From Fratercula arctica (lineage: Eukaryota > Chordata > Aves > Charadriiformes > Alcidae): DNA of 64,000 bases. The stretch lies in NCBI GenBank assembly GCA_947846985.1, contig CANTUZ010000001.1, positions 1-64,000 on the forward strand, written 5' to 3'. Positions 21,180-33,933 of the stretch are shown here, piece after piece. Both the position numbers and the translations under genes were made by a program. The stretch's first letter is position 1. The number at the start of each line of letters is the position of its first letter. The notes under the pieces were generated by a model. That model was given only the letters and a program-made list of their open reading frames with translations, did no database searches and was not told where the DNA came from.

Positions 21180-21761
21180 TGTGTACCTCACGGGGATCTG
21201 ATTTTGGGTGAGAACAGCCAATGAATCAAATTCTGTGTTGTTGATTGCTAAGTAACACTGTCACTGTATGTCCTCGTTACTATAATTGCTATCAGCTGTA
21301 TTACAGTAAGAATCACCCAAATTAAGGACAGGTGGACTTTGATGAAAAATTAAGCACAGCGGTGATGGGATCAGAAATTACCTCAGCAGCTGGCGCCCAG
21401 CAACTTCCTCAAGATCTACATCTTCAGCCCATGGACTGCATGCATGAGCCACGCCGGGTACACCAGTCACAAGCTCCGAAAATACAGCATGCAACAGTCC
21501 AGCACCACACATCATCTCACCTGCCCTGAGAGACTGCTCTAACAGCGGGAGCCCAAAGCCGTGGATTGAATGAACTCACCAGACACTTTGGAGGGATGGC
21601 CCGTAAACTAAGGGCATTATAGCTGCATGAATATATATATATGTGCATATATATATATGCATATATATATATATATGAATGACAGGGGAAAGTGGTGGCA
21701 ATTCATTGGAACCTGTAAGGTCTGGGCATGGCAGAAATGGTATGGAATAAGGGGTGGATAA
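21180..21761 (+). other. ERV-L 3' region between integrase and LTR (Y copy 1)
   Basis: Contains no env and no long frame. It holds a TA/TG microsatellite and ends in a purine-rich stretch (ggaataaggggtggata) that could be the polypurine tract directly ahead of the LTR. Confidence 0.55.
21632..21678 (+). repeat. (TA)n microsatellite (Y copy 1)
   Basis: atatatatatgtgcatatatatatatgcatatatatatatat. It is two bases shorter in copy 2 (about 40939-40984). Confidence 0.9.
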
Positions 21762-22119
21762 TGTCCTGGTTCCGGCGGGGATAGGGTTAATTCTCCCCAA
21801 GAGACGGGTATTCCATGCCATGTGAGCCATGCCCACCCTGAGCTGCCGGGGGAGGGGGCAGGAAGTCGCCGCTTGGAGCGGGCTGGGGCATCCCGGGTCC
21901 GGTCGGAGAGCAGCAGGGAGCGGTGGTTCCGTAATCGTGTTTCTATATTCCACTATCCGTGTTATTGTTGCTGTTTTTCTTGTTCCCTCTGCTGTCCTGT
22001 TAAACTGCCTGTGTCTCAACCCAAGAGTTTTGCCTTTTTCTTCTGATTCTTCCTGTATTGGGAAGACCCGAGCGAGCGGCACGTGGTTCTTTGTTGCCGT
22101 CTGAGGCCAAACCACGACA
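21762..22119 (+). repeat. ERV-L 3' LTR, 358 bp (Y copy 1)
   Basis: Begins TGTCCTGGTTCCGGCGGGGAT and ends ACCACGACA, giving TG...CA ends as in the avian ERV-L LTR family. The internal GC-rich U3 part is followed by a T-rich part. No second LTR is seen in the module. Copy 2 is at 41069-41426. Confidence 0.75.
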
Positions 22120-23179
22120 ATTTTGGAGGCTAGAAATGCAAAAAAAGGCAGCATCCTCCTTTAAAGAAGGGATAAAGGGTTGACGGATTGGTGTGGAGCA
22201 GCTGCAGATCTATGAAGCATTGGGGGAGGACGCTACTGTTGAACCCCCTCCCCATGCCCTGCACCCATAGCTGGTTCACAATGTTTAGCAAAAAACAGGA
22301 GGTGGAGAGCGTGTGAGTTGAGCGGTGGTGTGCACCATGGGGTCCTCAGCCTGTCCATTGGTGTCCAGGTGAGGGACTTGCCTGGGACAAGCTGTGGTTC
22401 CCTGATCACGGCTTTTAATGGCTCTTTGCAAGTCCCAGCTGGACCTGAACCACTGACAGCGAGGGCAGGCCCTTGATTTCGGTGGGCTTTTCTCCATCTT
22501 TGGTTGGCTGTATTAATCTGCTGGCTGGTTGTTCCGTCTTCCACGTGACGCCACGCAGTGTGGACCAGACGGCTTTGAGCAGAGGTGGCACCTGCCAGCA
22601 CAGAGGAGGCTGAAGCCATGTTGTGTTTGGGGGGGAAGGAGGGGAAGGAGCCTGGGGTGCCTTTCTAAACTCCAGGCTTCAAAGGAGGACATGAGGACAT
22701 TGCCCGGGTGTGTGGCAACACGACGGGTGAGAATTGTCCACCAAGACCTGGTGCTGGTGTCACTAACACTGAGTGGAGCTCAGTAGGTGTGGGAGACCTC
22801 TCTTGGTCACTCGCCGAGACAAACAGCTGCGGTGCTGACACGTCGGCAGCGGAGCCGGGCGATGGTGGCGAAAAGGGGCTTTTCCCGAGTTTTTCTGAGG
22901 CCGGGGCAGGGACCCGGCGGGAGCCCGCAGCTCAGCGAGAGCGGCTGACGAGGCAGGGGTGAAGCCTGCAGCAGCAGCAGCCAGCTCCCATCCCCTTAGA
23001 AGGCGGCCCTAGGGAGCACGGCGCAGCAGTTTGCGCAGGAAGGGCGCGGAAAGCTCGGGAGGGAAGCTCAGCCATGGTGTCTACCCAAAAGATGCAGCCT
23101 CCTGCAGCCTCCTGCACTTGCCAAAGCAGACGTGGCCATATAAACTGAGCTGCCCTGGAAGCACACAGCCACCCAGGTC
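22120..23179. other. Unassigned stretch between LTR and CR1 (Y copy 1)
   Basis: Starts ttttggaggctagaaatgc. The segment 22800-23060 is GC-rich, and there is no supported gene. Same in copy 2 (41427-42486). Confidence 0.45.
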
Positions 23180-25337
23180 GACCATGAAATGGTAGAATTC
23201 AAGATCGTTGGGGCAGTGAGGAGAGCATGCAGCAAGCTCACTACCCTGGACTTCAAGAGAGCAGACTTTGGCCTCTTGAGGGCCCTGCTTGGCAGGGTAA
23301 CATGGGAAAAAGTACTGGAGGGAAGAGGGGCCCAAGAGAGCTGGTTACTGTTCAAGGATCACCTGCTCCAAGCTCAGCTCAGGAACGGTGCATCCCAAGA
23401 ATGAGGAAGTCAGGCAAAAATGCCAGGAAGCCTGCGTGGATTAACAAAGAGCTCCTGGACAAGCTCAAAAGCAAAAAGGAGGCCTAGAGAGGGTGGAAGC
23501 AAGGACGGGTTGACTGGGTGGAATACAGAGAAACTGTCCGAGTGACCAGGAACCAGATTAGGCAAGCTAAAGCCCCGATAGAATTAAAGCTGGCTAGGGG
23601 CACCAAGGATAACAAGGAAAACTTCAAGAAGTACGTCAGAGGTAAAGGCAAGACTAGGCAAGACGTGGGCCCTCTCAGGAAGGAGACAGGAGCCTTGGTC
23701 ACCCAGGATCTGGAGAAGGCTGAGGTGCCGAATGACTTTTTCGCCTCGGCCTTCACCAGCAAGGGCTCCAACCACACCACCCCAGTTGCAGAATGCAAAG
23801 GCAGGGTCTATGAAAATGAAAAACCGCCCGCTGTAGGAGAAGATCAGGTTCGGGACCATCTGAGGAACCTGAAGGTGCATAAGTCCATGGGACCGGATGA
23901 AATCCATCCACGGGTCCTGAGGGAGCTGGCAGATGAAGGCGCCAAGCTGCTTTCCATTATATTTGAAAAGTCGTGGCAGTCTGGTGAAGTTCCCGCTGAT
24001 TGGAAAAGGGGAAACATAACCCCCATTTTCAAAAAGGGAAAAAAGCATGAGCCAGCGAACGACAGACCGGTCAGTCTCACCTCTGTGCCCAGCAAGGTCA
24101 TGGAGCAGATCCTCCTGGAATCTCTGCTAAGGCACATGGAAAATAAGGAGGTGATTGGTGAGAGCCAACATGGCTTCACCAAAGGCAGATCGTGCCTCAC
24201 AAATTTGGTGGCCTTCTAGGATGTTGCCACAGCATTGGTAGATACGTCATCTACCTGGACTTATGCAAAGCGTTTGACACTGCCCCGCACAACATCCTGG
24301 TCTCTAAATTGGAAACACATGGATTTGATGGATGGACCACTCGGCGGATAAGGAACTGGCTAGATGGCCACACTCAAAGGCTGCGGTCAATGGCTCAATG
24401 TCCACATGGAAACCAGTGACCAGTGGCGTTCCTCAGGGGTCAGTACTGGGACCAGTGCCGTTTAACATCTTTGTCAGTGACACGGACAGTGGGATTGAGT
24501 GCACCCTCAGCAAGTTTGCTGACGACACCAAGCTGTGTGGCACGGTCGAAACACTGGAGGGAAGGGATACCATCCAGAAGGACCTGAACAGGCTTGAGAG
24601 GTGGGCCTCTGTGAACCTCATGAAGTTCAACCAGGCCAAGGGCAAGGGCCTGCACCTGGGTTGGGGCAATCCCAGGCACAAATACAGGTTGGGCAGAGAA
24701 TGGCTTGACAGCAGCCCTGAGGAGAAGGGCTTGGGGGTGCTGGTGGACGAGAAGCTCAACATGAGCAGGCAGTGCACACTTGCAGCCCAGAAAGCCAACC
24801 GCATCCTGGGCTGCATCAAAAGAAGCGTGGCCAGCAGGTGGAGGGAGGTGATTCTGCCCCTCAACTCTGCTCTGCTGAGACCCCACCTGGAGTACTGCCT
24901 CCAGCTCTGGAGTTCTCAGCACAAGGAGGAACTGGACTTGTTGGAACAGGTCCAGCGGAGGGCCACAAAGATGATCAGAGGGCTGGAGCACCTCTGCTAT
25001 GAGGACAGGCTGAGAGAGTTGGGGTTCTTCAGCCTGGAGAAGAGAAGGCTCCAAGGAGACCTTATAGCGGCCTTCCAGTCCCTCAAGGGGGCCTACAGGA
25101 AGGATGGGGAGGGACTCTTTATCAGGGAGTGTCATGATAGGACACGGGGTAACGGCTTCAAACTGAAGGAGGGTAGATTTAGATTGGCTATCAGGAAGAA
25201 ATTCTTTACTGTGAGGGTGGCGAGGCACTGGAACAGGTTGCCCAGGGAAGCTGTGGATGCCCCGTCCCTGGAAGTGTTCAAGGCCAGGCTGGATGAGGCT
25301 TTGAGCAGCCTGGTCTAGTGGGAGGTGTCCCTGCCGA
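23180..25337 (+). mobile_element. CR1 LINE, 5'-truncated, across the Y1/Y2 join
   Basis: Plus-strand CR1. ORF2 pieces: the linker (TTLDFKRADFGLLRALLG), the RT start ([47 protein letters not shown] with a stop at 24219), a shifted frame ([20 protein letters not shown]) and a third frame ([24 protein letters not shown]-terminus LDEALSSLV, stop 25318). The 3' tail is missing. The copy 1/copy 2 boundary (24972) lies inside it. Confidence 0.88.
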
Positions 25338-25347
25338 GAGCCTGGGT

Positions 25348-25448
25348 GCTTTGTGCCGGGTTGTGCTGGATGACAACCATAGCACTCAGCACAGCCTCTG
25401 TCGCCATGCACAGGGCCATGTCCCGCAGAGCCTCGTAGGCTGTGGTCC
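25348..25448 (-). pseudogene. Isolated helix unit of the repeat gene (Y copy 2)
   Basis: Copy of the 6008-6108 relic, flanked by the same CR1 pieces. Confidence 0.58.
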
Positions 25449-25600
25449 TGCAACTGTGTCGCAACAACCCCGTGCAGCGCTACAGGCCTGGGGAAGAGTG
25501 GCTGGAGAGCTGCCTGGTGGAAAAGGACCTGGGAGTGTTGGTCAGTAGCCATCTTTCTCCTGCGACGGACCAGGTACAGACGAGCACTGGGGTAAAATCG

Positions 25601-26170
25601 TCATCTTTTATTGGCCTCAGAAAACATCCACAGCCGAGCGGAGGCTGGCAGCACGCTGTCCTCAGGGCAGCTGAATGCCTGGGCTGCCGTCCATGCAGCC
25701 ACCCCTCGTGTGCCTGCCCGTGCTGCTCCCTCTGGATGCTGCGCAGGCGTAACTTTAGGAATAGGGACATTTTCAAGAAGCAGCCCTGTTGTTTTTGAAA
25801 CTTGATTCCCATGCATTTCTGGGGAGACAATGGCTGTGCTGGCCCCTTCGTCATCATCTGCAGACACGGGAGAAGCCAGCTTTTCTTCATGCTCACGTTC
25901 CACTGGGACGAGAGGGGCTGTGCTGGCCTCTCCCCAGTGCTCTCCAGCCAAGGCAGACTTGCTGTCCTGAGGCGCTGCAGGTGGTGTTGCTGTTGTCGCC
26001 GCATCCATGCTTTGTGCCAGGTCTTGCTGGATCACAAGCACAGCCTTGCCCACAACCTCTGCCATGATGTCCAGGGCTGCGCCTTGCAGAACCTCATTCT
26101 CATAGTCTGGGGGGCTCTATGGGGCAGATGCCTGGCTTTCTGCCTGTGCTGCAGGGGCCTGCTTGCTGAG
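25601..26170 (-). pseudogene. Broken paralogue of the repeat protein, 3' part (Y copy 2)
   Basis: Duplicate of the fragment at 6261-6830. It has the same in-frame TAG before SPPDYENEV, the same 154-codon open stretch from Met 26065, and AATAAA overlapping the terminal codons. Only a few substitutions were seen (for example MHEN to MHGN). Confidence 0.55.
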
Positions 26171-26893
26171 GATGGGAGCAGTGGGTGTGAGACAGATATA
26201 GCTTCTGTGATTTCTCTTGATGCTTTCCCTTTGATGAATTTGTCCAGTCTCTTCTTGAACCCAAGCAAAGACATGCCCACCGCGGCTGGATTTAAATTCA
26301 GGGGAAGCTAAAGTTTGTTCTTTGGCAGCAGGGAACTATGAGGCTCCGAGTCATCTAGTGGTGGTGATACTTTGTCAAAGCTGAGTTATTCCTCTAATCC
26401 TGAAGAAAAACCCTCATTTTTCTGAAACATTGTCACTGACGCTGCCTTGACTCTCTCTGCTTTGCTGGAGGGTTTCTCTCCAGGTAGCGATTGACGACCT
26501 CGTTTGTGTCTTAATCTCACGCTTGGCAACACTGCGAACCTCTCCCGGGCACAAGGCACTCGGACCGGGACGTAACATTTTAATTGGCGTCACGAAACAG
26601 GATTCCTTGACGTGACAGTGCCGCAGCTGCTGTCCGCTTTTGTGTGTATGAGTGTGCCTCTTGGGGACGGAAGGGGCTGGGAATCTGTGTGAACTGATTA
26701 CTAAGGTGCGGCCTCTCCGAGATGACTACCCCCATTTTTTTGTCAAAGTGTTGCATTTTTTGCCCATTTTACTTTTGGTCTGTTCCAGGTGCATACCCCT
26801 CAGGAACGTTTGGGGTGGGACTTTGTATAGAATTGCTACTTGTGTGCTATCTCCCTGAGGCAACCTCCCCCGCCTCCCCTGGCTCTTGTGAAA

Positions 26894-27835
26894 ATGAGCG
26901 AGGATTACAGTGTCCCTGCGGGCAGGGATGCGCTCTATAACCTTTTAGAGAAACACAATGCACGCCCCTCTGTACCAGGTAACGACTGGGCACGAGAAAA
27001 TTGGCATAATCTGCAGAGTGTTACCGACCGAATCAGCGCCTTGCAAAAGGGCACTGAACTCCGGCCCAGAAGAGGGAAATCAATAACACGCGCCGCCTTA
27101 GGCTCCAGTCTGGTAGCGGCTGTAGAAGCCCGAGACCAGCAACATAGTGCTGAATCCCCAATTATACAATCTTTACAAGCCCTTGTCCAGTCCCTGCAAG
27201 GACAAGTGAAGGATCTAAAGGGACAATTAGATCAGGAGAGAGCTCAGGCAGACTATCTACAATCTGCCCTTAAAGAACAGCTCCTCGTGAGCGAGAGTCG
27301 TGACAGCCATCTGCCCCTGCCCAAGACAGAAACATTATACCCCTTTGAAGAGCCAGAAGAAGCAAGATTGAGATCAGACAAATTAGAAATACCTCCTCGC
27401 TTGCTCCGACCTTTGATCAAAATGGAACATGCATATGACGATGACCAAGACGACTCCCCCCAAATTATTACTAAGGAAGTGCCATACACCGCTACGGAAT
27501 TAGCCAAGCTGAAGAAGGAATTTGGCCGTACTCCGAGGGAGTCAGAAACGGAATACGTGCGGAGGGTGTTGTTGTCGGGTGGGGACCAGACGCTACTAAG
27601 TGAAAAGGAAGCTGAAGGGTACTGGGGGCCCGGGGTGCTTTTAACTACCGGCGATCGCCATGCCCCTTGGTCCCTAACTCAGAGGGCAGCCTATTGGGCT
27701 GGAGGTCTCAATCCCTTGGAACGGGGAGACCCTCTCACTATTGCGGGATCGGTCGATCAATTGGTAGAAAATGTGCAAAAAGCGGCATGCTTACAAATGG
27801 TGCACGACCGGGAGCTTAGGCCCCAACAATGCTAA
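26894..27835 (+). pseudogene. gag: ERV gag (Y copy 2)
   Basis: The encoded frame is the same as in copy 1 (7554-8495); no amino-acid difference was noticed. It ends at the same stop before the nucleocapsid region. Confidence 0.7.
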
Positions 27836-28541
27836 TGCCGGTTGCCCCTGAACGGATGACTCCCTTAATAAGGGGCCTCCCTGAATCTTTAAAGCCTATT
27901 GGCATACAATGACAGAGTACAATCAAAGCTATGCCTCAAGGCGAAAGATTAACAGCAGCACTAGAAGGATTAGTAACCCCCCCAATCGCAAACCGCAAAA
28001 TTTGAAAGTGTGGACCTGGGGAGAAGTTGCCCAGGAATTAATCAATTATGGGCGGAAATATGGTCCTGTTAGTGTCCCCTCTGCTAAACAAGACCCGAAA
28101 AGGTTAAGACGAGCGGAACTGAAAACCACGCACACACACCCCCCCCGCACCCTAACCACAAGAGGAGGGCACCCCTCGCTAAACCACCAGGCGGGAGGGA
28201 TACACCAAATAAGCGGAGCGCACTATGGACCATGGAATGGGGTGGAGAAAAGGAATCTCCCGAGATCGTATGGATGGGCTACAAACAGACAAGCTAGAAA
28301 AGTTAATTAGGGGATGGCCGAAGAAACCGGTGATCCCTTGAGATTTAATTTTAGGGAAGTCAAAAGAACCTTGGGATAGTGACGTTTTCTCTAATGCTCC
28401 CCTCGTGCCCCTCATAGATTTAAGTGATGGGAAAGCGCCAGTGCCAGTGGGAAACTAAGCCCTTCGCTCCCCTACGGTGGGCGGGGGAGCGGAGGATGGG
28501 CACATGTTAGACAGCTCACTATTAATCAGCGAGGCAACCTC

Positions 28542-28997
28542 GTGATTACTTGTTTTGTAGGACCTAAACAAATCCCAGTAACATTTGTAGCAGATACCAG
28601 TGCCGAAATTTCAGCTATTAACATAAAAGATGCAGAACGCAGCGGCATATCATTGTGCAAGCGACATTTGTTTGCATCAGAGGCATTCAGTAACGTTCAA
28701 GCACAAGCATTGGCTACGGTCAGTTTACGGCTACCAGGGGAAGAGGCAGCAGCTTCGGTGAAAATGGTCGTGGGACCGTTTCCATTTAATCTCTTAGGAC
28801 TTAGCATCCTGAAAGGCAAAGTGTGGATAGATGATAAGGGAGGAAGCTGGGCTTTTGGCGCCCCACTGATAGAGATGAGGCTCTTACAAACTGCACCGTT
28901 ACTTCTCCCCTATCTGTTACCCTTAGAGGCATGGGGGGCAATAGCCCCAGTGCTAGAAGACTTCAAAGAACAAGGAATTGTGGTTCCTACTCACTGA
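28542..28997 (+). pseudogene. pro: ERV protease with DTS active site (Y copy 2)
   Basis: Same frame as 9201-9656, including VADTSAEIS and the abrupt end shortly after the start of RT. Confidence 0.65.
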
Positions 28998-29890
28998 GAG
29001 TAAACCTGGTTCCCGAGCTGAACCGAGGGCAGTTTTCCTTTTTTCTTGTCTCCCCAGGAACAGCCCACCGGAGACTCCATCGCAGACTATACTGAAGAGA
29101 CATGTGGATATCAATATTTTGCATTGTATTGGTAACTATTGCTGTGCTTGTGTGGTTAGGATGTATTGTATATCACCACAGAAACTGTTTTGGGCGACCG
29201 TTCTCTTTGCCCTTAATCCCCGGGGAAGCTTCAGTTCCTGAAGTGCTAACCTCAAATGGGAAAAGGACTTTGTAACCTTAGGGAAATCCGTAGCCCGTAC
29301 CTTTAACCTTACTAATTGCTGGGTGTGTGGAGGACCATTTGGCCTGGAAAGCTGGCCATGGACCTCTGTTCCCGTCTCTCCTAAATGGCTAGTAAGCAAT
29401 TACAGCAAAGTCAAAAATGATACCTATTGGGAAGAAAGTACACCATCACCCTGGCCAATACGATAGCTGGCTCAAGGTCAATATTGCCCAAATCAAACTC
29501 AAAAAGGTGGTGTCTTTGTGGGAAGCGGTAAGTGCAGTTGGACCTAACACGCTGCCTCGCTGATGACTGTCAGCCTGTTAATTGCTCACAAGCCAATAGT
29601 AAGTACCTTACAATATCCGTATTAGATGTAACTGAAAAATTAATGGTGGTGTCTGGTCTTGTGAAGTCATAGACCTAACCCGAGATCAAATTAGAGATTT
29701 GTACCAGCCTCTGGGAGTAGACAATACGACTTACTTCCAGTCCCCACGGACATCCACTGGTCTATTTCAAAGTGGTGCCCGAGCCTTAAAGGGCCACTAC
29801 CGGGTGCGCGGTCAGCATGCGTACAAACTGTTACCAGCAAATTGGACCGGAGTGTGTTATGTTGGAGTAATTCGCCCCTTGTTTTTCTTT

Positions 29891-32800
29891 CTTCACCAGC
29901 TTTGTTGCCCTCCTCTGCACTCGCTCCAGCACCTCAATCTCTCTCTCATATTGAGGTGCCCACAACCGGACACAATACTCAAGGTGTGGCCTCACCAGTG
30001 CTGAGTACAGGGGGACAATCACCTTCCTACTTCTGCTGGTCCCACTATTTCTAATACAAGCCAGGATGCCATTGGCTTTCTTGGCCACCCGGGCACACTG
30101 CTGGCTCACATTCAGACGCTTGTCAATTAGAACCCCCAGGTCCCTTTCTGCCAGGCAGCTCTCCAGCCACACTTCCCCAAGCCTGTAGCGATGCATGGGA
30201 TTCTTGTGGCCCAAGTGCAGGACCCGGCACTTGGCCTTGTTGAAGCACATTCCATTACCATTGGCCCACCGGTCCAATCTATCCAAGTCTCTCTGCAGAG
30301 CCTCCCTATCCTCATGTAGATCAACACTCCCGCTTAGCTTCGTGTCATCTGCAAACTTGCTGATGAGACACTCTATGTCCTTATCAAGGTCATCAATAAA
30401 GATGTTAAACAGAAACGGTCCCAACACTGAGCCCTGAGGGACACCACTTGTCACCGGCCGCCAGCTGGACTTAACTCCATTGACCACCACTCTTTGGGAC
30501 CGCCCATCCAGCCAGTGCTTGATCCAGCAGATCGTCTGCTCATCCAGGCCATGAGCCGCCAGTTTTTCCATGAGAATTCTATGGGGGACAGTGCCAAATG
30601 CTTTTCAAAAGTCTAGGTAGACAACGTCCACAGCCTTTCCCTCATCCAGTAACCGGGTCATCTTGTCATAGAAGGAGATCAGGTTCGTCAGGCAGGACCT
30701 GCCTTTTGTAAACCCATGCTGACTAGGCCTGATCCCCTGCTTGTCCATTATATGACTTGTCATGGCACTCAAGATGACCTGCTCCATGACCTTCCCTGCT
30801 ACCGAGGTCAGACTGACAGGTCTAGAGTTTCCCAGCTACTCCTTTCTGCCTTTTTTGTAGATGGGTGCTACATTTGCTACCCTCCAGTCCATTGGGACCT
30901 CCCCAGTTAGCCATGACTTCAGGTAGATAACGGAAAGTGGCTTGGCAAGCACGTCTGCCAACTCTTTCAGCACTCTTGGATGTAACCCAGCCGGTCCCAT
31001 AGACTTGTGCGCATCCAAGCGGTGTAGCAGGTCACTGATCACTTCCTCTTCAACTGCGATGACCTCGTTCAGCTTCCCCTCCCTGTCTCCTAGCTCATGA
31101 GGCTGGGTGCCCAGGGAACAGCTAGTTCCACTGCTGAAGACTGAGGCAAAGTAGGCATTGAGCACCTCAGCCTTTTCCTCATCCTGTGTGACTATGTTTC
31201 CCTCTGCATCCAATAAGGGAGGGAGATTTTCCCTAATCCTCCTTTTGTTGTTAGGGAATTTATAGAAACAGTTTTTGTTATCCTTAACGGCTGTAGCTAG
31301 GTTGAGCTCTAGCTGCGCTTTGGCTCTCCTAATTTTCTCCCTGCATAGCTTTGCTGTATCCTTATAGTCTTCACGAGAGACCTGCCCCCTCTTCCAAAGG
31401 TCATAGCCTCTCCTTTTGTTCTTGAGGTCCAGCCAAAGGTCCCTATTTAGCCAGGCCTGTCTCCTTCCCCGCCTACTTGTTTTTCGGCACACGGGGACAG
31501 CCTCCTCCTGTGCCTTTAAGACTTCTCTCTTGAAGTACGTCCAGCCTTCCTGGGCTCCTATATCCTTCAGGGCAGCCTCCCAAGGGATTTTGTCCAGCAG
31601 TCTTCTGAACAGGTCAAAGTGTGCCCTCCGCAAGTCTAAGGTGGCAGTTTTACTAACCCCTCTCCTTGTTTCTCCAAGAATCAAAAAAACTCAATCATCT
31701 CGTGATCACTGTGCCCTAGATGGCCACCAACCTTTACTTCCCCCACAAGTTCTTCCCTGTTCACAAGAAGCAGGTCCAGGAGGGCACCTTCCCTCGTCGG
31801 CTCACTTACCAGCTGCGTGAGGAAGTTATCTTCCACACATTCCAGGAACCTCCTGGATTGTTCCCTCTCTGCTGTGTTGTATTCCCAGCAGATATCCGGG
31901 AGGTTAAAGTCCCCCACAAGAACAACGGCAAGTGACCGCGAGATTTCCCCCAGCTGCTTATAGAAAGCTTCATCCGCCTCACTGCTTTGGTTGGGAGGTC
32001 TATAGCAGACTCCCACAGCACTATCAGCTTTATCGGCCCCTAACCAAATCCAAACACTCTCCACCCCATCATCAGTGTGCTTGATTTCTGAGCTCTCATA
32101 GCATTCTCTAACATACAGGGCCACTCCACCGCCTCTCCTTTCCTGTCTGTCCCTCCTGAAGAGCTCGTAGCCATCGATAGTGGCACTCCAGTCGTGTGAG
32201 GCATCCCACCACGTTTCTGTGGTAGCCACTATGCCGTAGTTTTCCTGGTGCATCATGGCTTCAAGCTCCCCCTGTTTGTTGCTTATACTGCGTGCATTGG
32301 CATAGATGCACTTCAGATGTGCTAACGATTCCAACACCTTTTTGTGAGTGTGGGCCCCACTTCCTACCAGACCCCTCTCAGGTGCTTCCATGATTTCTAC
32401 ATGTCTGTCCCTTCTCTCAAATGAAATGGCAGAGCGAGAGTCCTCACTAGTCCACCATCCTTCAAGCCCTGGCATGCCTCCCTTGGCTTTATTCCTGACA
32501 GGCCCAGTTTTCTCCCCTTCCCCCCTCATATCTAGTTTAAAGCCCTGTCAATGAGCCTTGCTAACTCCTGCCCCAAAATTCTTTTCCCCTTCTGGGACAG
32601 GTGCATCCCACCTGCCACCAGCAGGTCAGGTGACTCATATAGCAGCCTATGATCAAAAAACCCAAAGGCCTGCCAATAACACCAGTCCCAGAGCCACGAG
32701 TTCACCTGATGCCTCTTCCTGTTAATTTCCTCATTCATGATTGCCACTGAAGGGATAGAGGAGAATACAACTTGCATTCCTGATCCCTTAAGCCACCGCC

Positions 32801-33933
32801 CCAAGGCTCTAAAATCTCTTTTAATCCATTTTGGGCTCCTTCTACCCACTTCATCACTACCCACCTGAAATACTAAGAGGGGGTAATACTCAGAGGAGTT
32901 CACTAGGGCCGGAAGTTTGTCCAACACATCCCTGACCCGTGCCCCAGGAAGGCAGCAGACTTCCCTGTGAAGTGGGTCAGGACGGCATATTGGCCCCTCC
33001 GCCCCGCTCAGCAGAGTCACCGACAACAGTGACCCGTCTGCTTTTCCGTTTGGAGCCACTTGTGATGCTGGCTCCATGGCAACTTTGGTTTTCTAACATT
33101 TCTGGCCTGGGTGTTTCATCCTCCTCTCCAACAGCCAGTTCCTCCTGCAGGACTTCATATCTGTTCTGCAAGGGTAACTGGGAAGGTGGGAGGGGCCGGG
33201 AGGGGATTCCCCTGCTTCCCCAAGGAGGGACCTGTTTCCATTCCCCCTCTTCCCTGCGATCCCCTCCTACTGCCTGGTGACAAGAGGGGAGGGGGTCCTC
33301 TGATTTGTGTGGGGCCTCAACCTGTTCCCTTTCTCTCAGGGAGTGGGTCCACCAGTCAATCTCCCTCTCCCATCCTCTGATACTCCTCAACCTCTCCACT
33401 TCTTCCTTCAGCTCAGCCACCAGAATGAGCAGATCATTTACCTGTTCACATCTGACACAGGTGTTGTCTCCGCTGCCCTCCATCGCAAGTGCCAGGCTCC
33501 AGCACTCTCTGCAGCCAGAGGCCTGGACGCCCATATGTTTGCGTGGGGCCTCTGTCTGGGTGCCCACAGTGTTTTTCACAGCAGCCTTCAACCGGGTAGC
33601 AACCATGGCTGGATCTCTACACGCAAGGGACACCTTGTGACACGACACTCAGTTGGGGTGAGCACTGGTTGCTCACTCTGTGCACAGGGAACAGCCCCTG
33701 CCCTCCCGGAGGCTTCTTATAACCTGGTGGCTTGATCAACTGGGGGAGGTGCTGGCTCCGCCCCCAGCCTCACTCAGCAGCCCGCCCACCAGCTGACAGC
33801 CCTCAGCACAGGCCCAGGGCCTTTGCCAGCTTCCAAAAGCCCCCCAAAGAGCTTTTCATCGGCCCTTTTCGCTGCAGATCCCTTCCCCAGCGCAGTCTTA
33901 CCTGCCCTGAAGCTGGTCTCCGCGGCAAATGAT
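29891..33933 (-). mobile_element. Near full-length CR1 LINE lacking its 3' end (Y copy 2)
   Basis: Duplicate of 10550-14590 (ORF1 frames 33648-32977 and 33077-32532; ORF2 pieces 32529-31681, 31684-30836, 30787-30605 and 30571 onward). It carries one extra break compared with copy 1: an A run near 31683 is two bases longer and splits the endonuclease and RT-proximal parts of ORF2. Confidence 0.85.
30836..32529 (-). pseudogene. CR1 ORF2 with copy-specific frameshift (Y copy 2)
   Basis: Endonuclease frame 32529-31681 ends just after HSDHEMIEF, and the next frame (31684-30836) resumes with GETRRGVSKTATLDLRRAHF. In copy 1 the same region is one frame. Downstream breaks are shared with copy 1. Confidence 0.75.

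Larger units (their letters stand above)
16039..22119 (+). mobile_element. ERV-L (GGERVL-like) provirus without a 5' LTR (Y copy 1)
   Basis: Order gag (two frames), protease-RT, RT-RNase H-integrase, no env, then a 3' LTR (21762-22119). Absence of env fits class III ERV-L elements. Breaks: gag frameshift near 17000, RT frameshift at the C run 18903-18908, in-frame TAG at 20550-20552, altered protease and integrase catalytic residues. No matching 5' LTR is seen upstream of 16039. Copy 2 is at 35382-41426. Confidence 0.85.
5632..24971. repeat. Tandem module Y, copy 1 (about 19.34 kb)
   Basis: Direct repeat of 24972-44278. The shift is 19340 at the left, 19343 in the middle and 19307 at the right. 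Net changes are small homopolymer and microsatellite differences plus a 34-base deletion in copy 2. The start and end both lie in CR1 RT sequence (tgatcagagggctggagc). Confidence 0.93.
26580..29890 (+). mobile_element. Endogenous retrovirus with pol deleted (Y copy 2)
   Basis: Duplicate of 7240-10549 with the same order and defects: gag frame from Met 26894 to 27835, protease with DTS at 28542-28997, env leader 29102-29275, env remnants to about 29890. One extra C near 28145 lengthens a minor frame downstream of gag, and a few bases differ. Confidence 0.75.

Noticed and set aside
24440..25552. 370-codon minus-strand frame (and its twin at 43747-44859)
   Set aside because: Exact antisense of the plus-strand CR1 RT; low-complexity Leu/Gln/Pro content and no start context.
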